64,000 nucleotides of DNA from a candidate division TM6 bacterium GW2011_GWE2_42_60 (lineage in GTDB: Bacteria; Babelota; Babeliae; Babelales; Babelaceae): positions 203,246-267,245 of the forward strand of contig LCEG01000002.1 in the NCBI GenBank assembly GCA_000996275.1, written 5' to 3'. The position numbers were made by a program, and so were the translations under genes. This document shows positions 1 through 7,551 of this stretch, piece after piece (position 1 is the stretch's first letter; each line of letters opens with the position of its first letter). Below the pieces are notes generated by a model. That model was given only the letters and a program-made list of their open reading frames with translations, searched no databases and had not been told where the DNA came from.

Positions 1-191
1 GGTTTGGGCTTTGCAGGAACTTGAACAACTTTTTCAAGAGCCCGGGCAAACACCTCCATTACCTCCATCCCCTCCATTCCCTCCATCCCCTCCATTTTCG
101 GCCCATTGTTCTCTGCGCTCGGCAGACTCGCCCAACAAGCCAAGGGGACTAATCCAGCCATGAACAAGCCAAAAACAACTTTTTTAATCAT
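1..191 (-). CDS. Secreted protein, N-terminal part (truncated by window edge)
   Basis: The minus-strand frame opens with ATG at 191 and stays open to the window edge (63 codons). A purine-rich GGAGGG lies about 9 nt upstream of the ATG. The first ~25 residues (MIKKVVFGLFMAG...) form a Sec-type signal peptide: two lysines, a hydrophobic core, and possible cleavage after ASLPSA. The mature start contains a short tandem repeat, MEGMEGMEGMEVMEV, encoded by five 9-bp units. After that it reads FARALEKVVQVPAKPK and leaves the window. It is divergent from the dehydrogenase at 357. Function is unknown. The signal peptide and ribosome site make it a real gene rather than a shadow. Confidence 0.65.
   Translation of the reverse strand, partial: MIKKVVFGLFMAGLVPLACWASLPSAENNGPKMEGMEGMEGMEVMEVFARALEKVVQVPAKPK
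53..97. repeat. Five tandem 9-bp units (CCTCCATYN)
   Basis: Five consecutive 9-bp units of the form CCTCCATTA / CCTCCATCC / CCTCCATTC. On the minus strand they read AATGGAGGG-type units and encode the MEG repeats of the truncated secreted protein. The same unit recurs at 327-353 on the opposite strand. Confidence 0.8.
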
Positions 192-326
192 CACCACACC
201 CTCCGTAAAAAAACAACAACTAGCTTTAGCATACACCAAATGTGTCGGCACAAAAAAGCTCTCGAATCTTGACAGCGGCCCCTTATTACCTGCTACTGTT
301 TTAATTGAGCACCAGGGCGAATGGCA

Positions 327-353
327 AATGGAGGGAATGGAGGGAATGGAGGA
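327..353 (+). repeat. Three AATGGAGGG units containing Shine-Dalgarno cores
   Basis: Three tandem 9-bp units (AATGGAGGG, AATGGAGGG, AATGGAGGA) end 3 nt before the ATG of the dehydrogenase. Each contains GGAGG, so the leader carries three stacked ribosome-binding cores. Only the last one is at functional distance from the start. Confidence 0.75.
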
Positions 354-356
354 GTT

Positions 357-1184
357 ATGAACAAAAAAACTATTTTTATCAGCTTTATGGGCTTATTGTG
401 TTCTTTTGCTTTTGCAAACGCTGATACGTCTGCACCTGCAGCAATAAAAGAGAAAAAGATCGTTATTATTGGCGCAACATCGGGAATTGGCAAGGCTGTC
501 GCTCTTGAGTACGCCCGCGCTGGCTACAAACTCGGGCTTGCAGGGAGAAGAGAAGAACTTTTAAAAGAGCTTCAGGCTCAAATACCAGGCTCGTGCATTG
601 CAACGCTCGATGTCACCAAACCAAACGCACAAAAAAAGCTTTCAAAACTCATCGAAGAACTTGGCGGTATGGACATCATGATTATTAGCATTTCGGCATA
701 CAACGAGTTTAATAGCTCAACACCAGAATCTGAATGTAATAAAAAGACCTTAGCAGTTGATCTTCTTGGTTTTTACCAGATGGCAAGCTTTGGCTTCACC
801 TTTTTTGAAAAACAACAATCAGGACACATGGTCGGCATTTCATCAGTAGATGGACTGAGGGGATCGGCCGGATGCCCTGTTTACAGTGGCGCCAAAGCGT
901 TTATCTCCAAGTATCTCGAAGGCATGCGCAACCGCTATATTCAACATCATATTCCTATCGCGGTTACCGATATCATCCCCGGCTGGGTCGACACAGAACA
1001 TTCAAAATTTAGTGCCATGCCAGGAACTTATTGGGTCTCTTCAACAAAAGACGCTGCCGTCCAGATTGTAGATGCCATCAAACGGCAAGCAAAACGGGCC
1101 TATATCACTAAACGCTGGGCTCTTATCGGGTGGCTCTTGCATCATACCCCTGACTTTATTTACAACGCAATGGGTGGTTTTTAA
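357..1184 (+). CDS. Exported short-chain dehydrogenase/reductase (SDR)
   Basis: SDR-family oxidoreductase, 275 residues from the ATG at 357. This start has a perfect GGAGG about 4 nt upstream and is preferred over the in-frame ATG at 321, which lies in the repeat array. Residues 1-22 form a signal peptide (KK, hydrophobic core, FANA). The nucleotide-binding glycine motif GATSGIG is at 39-45. The catalytic set is Ser162/163, Tyr176 and Lys180 (YSGAK). The usual NNAG motif is replaced by ISISA near 110-114. NAD(P)-linked oxidation or reduction is expected; the substrate is unknown. SDR enzymes are normally cytosolic, so the leader peptide is odd and suggests periplasmic or exported function. 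Confidence 0.85.
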   Translation: MNKKTIFISFMGLLCSFAFANADTSAPAAIKEKKIVIIGATSGIGKAVALEYARAGYKLGLAGRREELLKELQAQIPGSCIATLDVTKPNAQKKLSKLIEELGGMDIMIISISAYNEFNSSTPESECNKKTLAVDLLGFYQMASFGFTFFEKQQSGHMVGISSVDGLRGSAGCPVYSGAKAFISKYLEGMRNRYIQHHIPIAVTDIIPGWVDTEHSKFSAMPGTYWVSSTKDAAVQIVDAIKRQAKRAYITKRWALIGWLLHHTPDFIYNAMGGF

Positions 1185-1257
1185 CAATACAGATATGCTT
1201 TATCAGCTCTGTTGGAAAGAATTGACAAAGCTGATAATATTTTTATTTTTTTTCTAC

Positions 1258-1286
1258 TTGACTGTTTTATTTTATCGGTCTATACT
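1258..1286 (+). promoter_or_regulatory. Sigma-70-type promoter
   Basis: TTGACT at 1258-1263 and TATACT at 1281-1286 are separated by exactly 17 bp. They lie about 70 bp upstream of the secreted protein gene at 1354. Confidence 0.65.
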
Positions 1287-1353
1287 AATCTCCTGAGTTC
1301 TTAAATTACCTAAGAACACTACGTACAATAATAAAATAGATGGAGATAATCCT

Positions 1354-2064
1354 ATGAACAAACGTATTTTAGCGACTTTTAGCGCATTGAGTATCGTAGC
1401 CCTTTTGAGCTTTAGCAATGCATTAAGCGTTAGCGACGAAGCTACCAAAAATTGTAAAGAAATTTGTAAGCAGGTCAAAAAACTTGCTGGCACCCAGGTG
1501 ATCAAAAAAACCCTACAAGAAATTGAAAAAAATCTCATTACGCCGCTTTCACAAGAAAACCAAGAAATAGTTAAGAACAAACTTAAGAATAAAAGCAACA
1601 CCTGTTCAAAAACACCTGTTTTCCCTGGTAAGACAACACTAGAAGAACAAAGTGCCAATATGCTCAATCGTCAAATGAAAAGTTCCCTTTTCGGAAGCGT
1701 CTTGAAGGGGTCAGTAGTTGCCGAATATTATGAATTGCTTCAGAAAGCTAGCAAAACAAATGAATCTCTCAACACTTTCAAAGAAAAACAGAATGCTGTT
1801 AAAGGTTTCTATAAAACATGTATGAAACTCGCAAAAAACTCACAAGAAGAGCTTCAGACAAAAAAAACACAAGCTATCGAGCTTGGAAGTAAACAAGACT
1901 ATAACAATCTAACATATGCAATTGCAAAACTTGCTGAGAAACGCGGTGCCTGCGAAACAGAAACTGGTACTTTAGATAACAAGCAATACAGAATGCAAAA
2001 ACATAATAATTTAAAGGCCGTTGAAGCTGGTTTGAATAGTGCACTCGAAACATTACAAAAGTAA
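1354..2064 (+). CDS. Secreted helical protein of unknown function
   Basis: 236 residues. Positions 1-24 are a clear signal peptide (MNKRILATFSALSIVALLSFSNA). The rest is lysine-, glutamate- and glutamine-rich and predicted largely helical, with scattered cysteines (NCKEICKQ, TCSKT, YKTCMK, ACETE) that could form disulfides in the periplasm. GGAGA lies about 10 nt before the ATG. It is preceded by a good promoter and followed by a strong terminator, so it is a single-gene transcription unit. I recognise no family. Confidence 0.75.
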   Translation: MNKRILATFSALSIVALLSFSNALSVSDEATKNCKEICKQVKKLAGTQVIKKTLQEIEKNLITPLSQENQEIVKNKLKNKSNTCSKTPVFPGKTTLEEQSANMLNRQMKSSLFGSVLKGSVVAEYYELLQKASKTNESLNTFKEKQNAVKGFYKTCMKLAKNSQEELQTKKTQAIELGSKQDYNNLTYAIAKLAEKRGACETETGTLDNKQYRMQKHNNLKAVEAGLNSALETLQK

Positions 2065-2087
2065 GAACTAAATAAGAACTAAGAATG

Positions 2088-2125
2088 AAAAGGACCGATG
2101 TTTAATTGCATCGGTCCTTTTTTTT
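2088..2125. terminator. Rho-independent terminator between convergent genes
   Basis: The stem AAAGGACCGATG / CATCGGTCCTTT (2089-2100 with 2109-2120) has an 8-nt loop, is followed by T's, and is preceded by A's on the other side. It can terminate both the gene ending at 2064 and the minus-strand gene whose stop is at 2124. Confidence 0.85.
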
Positions 2126-3308
2126 AAAATTCTTGTTCAAGACGTTTACGCACTTTAAAAACAACAACCGCTAGAGCGATCAAAATACCTCCATTCAATA
2201 GCATTCGCGCAAAGAAGGGTAACGCGGGGAAAAGTTCTCGTAAAAGCCACATAAAAACGGTCTGTACAAAAAGAGCGCTCGCAATTATGCCATAGGTAAA
2301 AAGCATAAAATTGCGTATTCGTAATCCAGCAAAAAGCATAAGCAAGCAGGTGAGGGCAAAAAGGAGTTGTAAAAGAATAAAATAGAACCAGTAATTTACA
2401 GGCCCTTCCCCCAAGAGCGTTGGATAGAAGGAAAAAGTCATAACAAACGCAATAATCGAAAGAGAGAGGGTTACCGTTAGCCCCATCACACGGGTCCTAA
2501 AGGTATTGAAAAGCAACGGAGCTAAAGAGAGGAGAATCGCAGCTCCAGCAATTTCTAAGAAATAGAGTCTATTTTCTGCAGAAAGAACAATTTGCGATGA
2601 TCGCATCGCAGCCTTTACAAGAAACCAATCGTTGGCACCAATCACAAGCCCCAATAAAAAAGGAGCGAGTGCTATACCCATATAATAACGGCCCGTTTTT
2701 TGGTAGCGCACAAAATAAGTGTGCAAAACACCGATAAAAAAGAAAATCATCCCCCACAAAACGAGGATGTACGGCACCTCGAGGGCGTCTTGCGGAGAAA
2801 AAAAAGGTATAAGACCCGTCAATGCACGGAAAAGCCAGCCAGCGTAGTACAAAATGCTCATCAATGCAATCTGCATAACATATACAAGAGGTGTTATTCC
2901 AATCAACCAGATCATAAAAAGATTTTTATCGTAAATATCTAGGTTATAAAGACGAACGCTCAATGTCAGTGTCGCAGCAAAAAGAAGCATTGCGGCAACA
3001 AAAAAAGTATTACTCAACAGCTTATTTTTGTTTTTAAAGCGCAGGTTTTCGCCAACGCCTGCAGCAACAAGGGTCAAGACTGCAACGGCACCAACCTTAA
3101 ATGCTTTGTCCAAAAGCATCCAGTAGTCCATCAAAAAATAAGAAAAGCCAAAAATAAGAAATAAAAGGCCTAAGACTGAAAACAGAATAGTAAGAAGTTT
3201 TGAAACATGATGCACCCGCTGCAAACGAACGTCTTCTTCTATTTTTTTCGCCTGGTCTGGTGCAATAAGACCTTGACGCACCCACCGATCAATCATTTTT
3301 TTGTACAT
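2124..3308 (-). CDS. DUF2157-family integral membrane protein
   Basis: 394 residues. The N-terminal ~35 residues (WVRQGLIAPDQAKKIEEDV) are the soluble segment typical of DUF2157 proteins. About ten hydrophobic segments of ~20 residues follow, to a basic C-terminus (KVRKRLEQEF). The ATG at 3308 has GGGAG about 8 nt upstream. Members of this family are inner-membrane proteins of unknown function. The gene stands alone and converges on the preceding secreted protein through a shared terminator. Confidence 0.8.
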   Translation of the reverse strand: MYKKMIDRWVRQGLIAPDQAKKIEEDVRLQRVHHVSKLLTILFSVLGLLFLIFGFSYFLMDYWMLLDKAFKVGAVAVLTLVAAGVGENLRFKNKNKLLSNTFFVAAMLLFAATLTLSVRLYNLDIYDKNLFMIWLIGITPLVYVMQIALMSILYYAGWLFRALTGLIPFFSPQDALEVPYILVLWGMIFFFIGVLHTYFVRYQKTGRYYMGIALAPFLLGLVIGANDWFLVKAAMRSSQIVLSAENRLYFLEIAGAAILLSLAPLLFNTFRTRVMGLTVTLSLSIIAFVMTFSFYPTLLGEGPVNYWFYFILLQLLFALTCLLMLFAGLRIRNFMLFTYGIIASALFVQTVFMWLLRELFPALPFFARMLLNGGILIALAVVVFKVRKRLEQEF

Positions 3309-3364
3309 TATAAAAACTCCCTTGCATGCCTAATCAAATCAAATATACGTGAAGAAATGTAGCA

Positions 3365-3590
3365 TCAATAAAACCCTAAAGACAATACTTTACACTCTAA
3401 AAACAGAGCAAATTCTTTGTCACATAAAAGCATCTGTTCAAGGGGTAACTGGCCGACATCAAACCATGAGAGATGATCGATTTCTGCTCCTGCCTTAAGC
3501 TCTTTGCACGTATAGATTACACTTGCAATCAAAGCCATATTGATGATAATTTGTTTCGTGTGCTTGATCTTGTAAAGAGTTCAAAATTAT
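3365..3590 (-). pseudogene. Nudix hydrolase C-terminal remnant
   Basis: A minus-strand frame ending at the TGA at 3365-3367 reads LYKIKHTKQIIIN...MALIASVIYTCKELKAG and then AEIDHLSWFDVGQLP. That pattern (xCxE, then E-I-x-x-x-x-W-F-x-x-x-x-L-P) is the C-terminal third of Nudix hydrolases. The Nudix box itself is absent: a stop lies in frame at about 3592. No ribosome site precedes the internal ATG at 3538. This fills the 304-bp space between the DUF2157 and VOC genes and is best read as a decayed gene. Confidence 0.55.
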
Positions 3591-3612
3591 TTTTACCTAA
3601 AGGAAACAGACT

Positions 3613-4035
3613 ATGTCATCTGCCATCACCAATGTAACCCCTAATTTAGCCGTTAAAAATGTTCGAGAAAGCATCGAATTTTACACACAGCTCGGCTTTT
3701 CACTCCGCATAGCGATCACAGACAAAAAAGAACTTCATCAGGCATTAGATGCAGCCTCCCACTATATTTATGCACAGGTAACGATTGGCGACCTTGAAAT
3801 TATGTTGCAGAGCAAAGAGAGTGTAATGGAAGATCTTCCTTTCTTAAAAAATCTTTCTCTTACATCATCCATAAACCTATTTTGCGAAGTTGCTGGAATC
3901 GAAGCGTTCTTTGCATCGCTCAAAGACAAGGTGGAAATTGTTAAGCCTCTTAATATAACGTGGTACGGGATGCAAGAATTTTACATTCGCGATAATAATG
4001 GCTATCTCATCGGATTCGCAGAAAAAGTAAAATAA
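3613..4035 (+). CDS. VOC (glyoxalase/bleomycin-resistance fold) family protein
   Basis: 140 residues. The start NVTPNLAVKNVRESIEFYTQLGF is the classic opening of the vicinal-oxygen-chelate fold, and the end MQEFYIRDNNGYLIGFAEK carries the characteristic D-x-x-G-x-x-I/L-x-F-x-E motif with the C-terminal metal-site glutamate. Members act as metal-dependent lyases, dioxygenases or drug-binding proteins in the cytosol; the substrate cannot be told from sequence. AAAGGAA lies about 8 nt before the ATG. Monocistronic. Confidence 0.8.
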   Translation: MSSAITNVTPNLAVKNVRESIEFYTQLGFSLRIAITDKKELHQALDAASHYIYAQVTIGDLEIMLQSKESVMEDLPFLKNLSLTSSINLFCEVAGIEAFFASLKDKVEIVKPLNITWYGMQEFYIRDNNGYLIGFAEKVK

Positions 4036-4108
4036 TTCTAAGTTTTTCTCGACATTTTTTGATGCTGCACCAAATCGGCACCAGGCCACCAGTTCAGGGA
4101 TAAATCCA

Positions 4109-5062
4109 ATGGAATGTGTACAAAAGCTCTCACTCATGCTCGCTCTACTGTGCGCCTACGCGCCTTCACTCTCCGCAGGAAAACTGCATACCCTTGTTCG
4201 AAAAGAAGACAGCAAACAAGTTGAGGAATTTCTCAAAAACAATAAAAATAACGAAATAAATGCACCAAATAACAATGGATCGACTCCGCTCCATATAGCA
4301 TGTGTCTACGAGATTTTACCGGTGGTGAAGCTTCTTCTTAAATATAACGCCAATCCAAACATCCCTGATAGTAATAGGAAGACTCCACTCCATATAGCAT
4401 GTCTCGTGGAAAATATAGACATCATAAAGCTACTTATTGAAAATGGCGCGGACGCAACCCTCACGTCAAACAACGGCGAATCACCACTGAGTACAATCTG
4501 CACATGGAGCATAAAAGAACGCAAAAAACTTCTCAACACACTCATTCCCACAGCAAATAATCTACCGCAAAACACTAAAACTTTTATAGAACGAGTTATT
4601 TCAACTCTCGCAGATCAAATACAACAAAGCTCTACCATCGCACCTAAGGTTCCACAAAATGATGGCCTTTTTCGATCACCTGTTGTTGAAAATCCTGGGC
4701 AAAAAATTGCATGTATTGAAGAGTTTACAAAGATTTTATTTGAACCTCGCAAAAAGCAATACACGTGGCTAGATGAGGATACCAACTTAAATAAATTCAA
4801 AATCATTTGCCATCATGATTTTCAATACTCACCGTCCACATGTAGCATTAAAATTAACTTCGGAATAAATAAGAATCAATACGCCTTCCTGCGCACGCTG
4901 CAGAAAATGGCCCAATCAGCAATTGTATACAACTCAAACAAAACATCATCAAAAGCCAAACAATACAGCAAACTCTGCGATATCATAATCAAGTGTCACA
5001 AACCAAGTTCAACAGAATCATCTGTTAGATTTGAAGTTGTGACAAAGGAGTACGGTAACTAA
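4109..5062 (+). CDS. Secreted ankyrin-repeat protein (tandem paralogue A)
   Basis: 317 residues. The signal peptide spans about 1-23 (QKLSLMLALLCAYAPSLSA). Three to four ankyrin repeats lie at about 25-145; hallmark TPLHIAC occurs twice, followed by VVKLLLKYNANPN and IIKLLIENGADAT. A conserved C-terminal domain from about 150 to 317 (ERVISTLADQIQ, NDGLFRSPVVENPGQKIACIEEF, YTWLDEDTNLNKFK) is shared almost residue for residue with the next gene. Ankyrin repeats bind proteins; in intracellular bacteria such proteins are often effectors, which is inference here. It has fewer repeats than its tandem paralogue. No terminator hairpin follows it. Confidence 0.85.
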   Translation: MECVQKLSLMLALLCAYAPSLSAGKLHTLVRKEDSKQVEEFLKNNKNNEINAPNNNGSTPLHIACVYEILPVVKLLLKYNANPNIPDSNRKTPLHIACLVENIDIIKLLIENGADATLTSNNGESPLSTICTWSIKERKKLLNTLIPTANNLPQNTKTFIERVISTLADQIQQSSTIAPKVPQNDGLFRSPVVENPGQKIACIEEFTKILFEPRKKQYTWLDEDTNLNKFKIICHHDFQYSPSTCSIKINFGINKNQYAFLRTLQKMAQSAIVYNSNKTSSKAKQYSKLCDIIIKCHKPSSTESSVRFEVVTKEYGN

Positions 5063-5131
5063 CCAAACTATAATTGTAATCCACCTAATTTAAAGCATTT
5101 AATCGCTACAGTGGAAAAATAAAGAAAAATA

Positions 5132-5159
5132 TTGACAGATTGTTAATTATATGTAATAC
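5132..5159 (+). promoter_or_regulatory. Sigma-70-type promoter of ankyrin paralogue B
   Basis: TTGACA at 5132-5137 and TAATAC at 5154-5159 with a 16-bp spacer, about 60 bp upstream of the start at 5219. Paralogue B therefore seems to have its own promoter rather than reading through from paralogue A. Confidence 0.6.
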
Positions 5160-5218
5160 TTGATGTATGAATTTTTAAAGAAATATTGTTTTTAATATCA
5201 TATCAAGGAATAAATCTA

Positions 5219-6505
5219 ATGAAATATATACAAAAACTCTCAATCGCACTCGCTCTATTCTGCGCCTACGCGCCTTCCCTCTCCGCCTCCGCGGGAGAAC
5301 TGTTTGACCTTATTGCCAAAGGCGACAGCAAACAAGTCGAAGAATTTCTCGAAAATGGTGGAAAACAAGAAATAAATACACCAATTACCAATAACTGGGC
5401 GCCGCAATGGACTCCGCTCTATCTAGCATGTAACTTCAACAATTTAGGTATCGTAGAAATACTTCTTAAAAATGGCGCCAATCCAAATACCCTTAGTAAC
5501 GGTGGGCAGACTCCACTCTTTAGAGCATGTTGCTACGAGAATTTACCAATTATAGAAATTTTACTTAAATATGGCGCCAATCCAAATACCCCTAATAGCA
5601 CTGGAGAGACTCCGCTCTATAGAGTGTGTAACAACAACGCTTTAGGAATCGTATTAGACATCGTAAAAGCACTTCTTGAAAATGGCGCCAATCCAAATAC
5701 CCCTAGCGCTGGAGGGACTCCACTCCACAAAGCGTGTATGTACGAGAATTTACCAATTATAGAAATTTTACTTAAATATAGCGCCAATCCAAACACCCCT
5801 AATACTCTCGGAAAGACTCCACTCTATATAGCATGTAGCTATGAGAGTTTACCAATGATTGAGCTTCTCCTTAAAAATGGCGCGGACGCAACCCTCACGT
5901 CAAACAACGGCGAATCACCACTGAGTACAATCTGCACATGGAGAATAAAAGAACGCAAGGAGCTTCTCATGATGCTCATTCCCTCAGCAAAAAATCTACC
6001 GCAAAACACTAAAACTTTTATAGAGCTAGTTATTTCAACTCTCGCAGATCAAATACAAGAAAGCTCTACCATTGCACCCAAGGTTCCACAAAACGACGGC
6101 CTTTTTCGATCACCTGTTGTTGAAAATCCTGGGCAAAAAATTGCATGCATTGAAGAATTTACAAAGATCTTTTTATTTGAACCTCGCAAAAAGCAATACA
6201 CGTGGCTAGATGAGGATACCAACTTAAATAAATTCAAAATCATTTGCCCTCATGATTTTCAATACTCACCGTCCACATGCAGAATTAAAATCAACTTCGG
6301 AATAAATCCTAATCAATACGCCTTCCTGCTCATGCTGCAAAAAATGGCCCGCACGGCAATCGTTCAACCAAAAGCAATTACAAACAGCTCAAACAAAACA
6401 TCATCAAAAGCCAAACAATACAGCAAACTCTGCGATATCATAATCAAGTGTCACAAACCAAGCTCAACAGAAACATTGTTAGATTTGAATAGGTACGGCA
6501 ACTAA
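5219..6505 (+). CDS. Secreted ankyrin-repeat protein (tandem paralogue B)
   Basis: 428 residues from the ATG at 5219, chosen because AAGGA sits 9 nt upstream and the signal peptide MKYIQKLSIALALFCAYAPSLSA starts here; the frame is open to an ATG at 5186. Six ankyrin repeats cover about 25-250, several encoded by near-identical DNA (NGANPNT, TPLYRAC, ENLPIIEILLKYGANPNT), a sign of recent repeat amplification. The C-terminal domain (about 265-428) matches that of the gene at 4109. The pair is a tandem duplication that includes downstream DNA. Predicted secreted protein-binding factor; targets unknown. Confidence 0.87.
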   Translation: MKYIQKLSIALALFCAYAPSLSASAGELFDLIAKGDSKQVEEFLENGGKQEINTPITNNWAPQWTPLYLACNFNNLGIVEILLKNGANPNTLSNGGQTPLFRACCYENLPIIEILLKYGANPNTPNSTGETPLYRVCNNNALGIVLDIVKALLENGANPNTPSAGGTPLHKACMYENLPIIEILLKYSANPNTPNTLGKTPLYIACSYESLPMIELLLKNGADATLTSNNGESPLSTICTWRIKERKELLMMLIPSAKNLPQNTKTFIELVISTLADQIQESSTIAPKVPQNDGLFRSPVVENPGQKIACIEEFTKIFLFEPRKKQYTWLDEDTNLNKFKIICPHDFQYSPSTCRIKINFGINPNQYAFLLMLQKMARTAIVQPKAITNSSNKTSSKAKQYSKLCDIIIKCHKPSSTETLLDLNRYGN

Positions 6506-6520
6506 CCAAACTCTAATAAC

Positions 6521-6570
6521 AAATAGAGGGGCTGGTCTTAACACAACGTAAGACCAGCCCCTCTATTTTT
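6521..6570 (+). terminator. Strong rho-independent terminator
   Basis: A 20-bp stem (AAATAGAGGGGCTGGTCTTA with its complement at 6549-6568) and an 8-nt loop, followed by T's. It terminates the ankyrin gene ending at 6505. Confidence 0.9.
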
Positions 6571-6624
6571 AATTCACCTAATTTAAAGCATTTAATCGCT
6601 CTTATAACGCTGCCAAAACTCCGC

Positions 6625-7422
6625 CTACCTAAAAAGCAATCGCAAAGTCCTGGGTTGCAAAAGTTTTATTACAATTACATTGACGATTCCTGCCGTGAGC
6701 ACAGGCACCTCACACACATTCACCAGTAAGAAAACAAGGCCTAAGCAAAGTACCGAAAAAAACAGGGAGAGAAGCGTTAGCAACCACCCTCTTTTTGCTG
6801 TTAGCTCAACCTTATAGACCGTTACCAGCTCAAAAATGTATTCACAAATCAACGTTACACAAATCGCTGCCGCAAATGCTAGGTAGAAATACGGCACACC
6901 GACCAACTCAAGAATCTTGCTCGAAATCAAATAAACTGCAAAAAAGAATCCATATAAGCAGAATAAAAGATTTTGTCCGTACACTTTATGCGCAGCAGAG
7001 ACAACCAATTCCCTCACCCACAATATCGCCAAAAGCATAGCCCAAACCACGAGAGAACTATTATAAGGGTCAGAATAATATGCCATCACTACAAGAAAAA
7101 AACTAAAAAACATCCTTGAATATCTGACAAAATCAACCTGTGGCCGAGCATCAAGACTTGCCTCCAACAACCGACTGCCAACAAAATACTGCCTCCACAA
7201 AGAGCGTACAGCCAGCATCGTGCCGTACACCACAAAAAGAGACCACAAAAGATTAAGTCCCATCACAGAGATCTGTAAATAGAGCAGCACCAAGGCGCTG
7301 CCGAATGCCACAAAAAATTCAACATTAAACCAAAAAGACTTTTCCGTTAGCTGTTCATTGTAATTAGGTCCACCATCTGCGTGCATTCGTTCTGTATATA
7401 TCTCTCTTGTCTCTAACTGCAT
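6625..7422 (-). CDS. Polytopic membrane protein, paralogue of the one at 26944
   Basis: About 265 residues from the ATG at 7422; the frame is open to a GTG at 7482, and no start has a convincing ribosome site. About eight hydrophobic segments. The final third (YIFELVTVYKVELTAK, then VNVIVIKLLQP) aligns with the membrane protein at 26944-27729 (QIYAYTNVYNIRLTTS, then IGVIAIKLIQP), so the two are dispersed paralogues. A TATAAT lies near 7507-7512 on the minus strand. No recognised family; inner membrane location is predicted from hydrophobicity only. Confidence 0.65.
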   Translation of the reverse strand: MQLETREIYTERMHADGGPNYNEQLTEKSFWFNVEFFVAFGSALVLLYLQISVMGLNLLWSLFVVYGTMLAVRSLWRQYFVGSRLLEASLDARPQVDFVRYSRMFFSFFLVVMAYYSDPYNSSLVVWAMLLAILWVRELVVSAAHKVYGQNLLFCLYGFFFAVYLISSKILELVGVPYFYLAFAAAICVTLICEYIFELVTVYKVELTAKRGWLLTLLSLFFSVLCLGLVFLLVNVCEVPVLTAGIVNVIVIKLLQPRTLRLLFR

Positions 7423-7491
7423 AAAATCTTTAATTAACACAAAAATCCTATAGGTATACTTGTCTGAGCCGTCTAAACACACGGCTTTATG

Positions 7492-7505
7492 AGCCTGTTT
7501 GATTA
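7492..7505. repeat. Dispersed AGCCTGTTTGATTA element
   Basis: A 14-bp word also found at 18628-18641 and, with one change, at 19007-19020. Here it lies upstream of the membrane protein gene, between it and the ankyrin gene at 7552. Confidence 0.5.
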
Positions 7506-7551
7506 TACAATATTACAACGCTCATAGAGAAATCAAAAACCAATTCGGTTT

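Noticed and set aside
106-360. Plus-strand 84-codon frame
   Set aside because: Antisense to the truncated secreted gene and across the leader repeats; no ribosome site and no protein-like composition.
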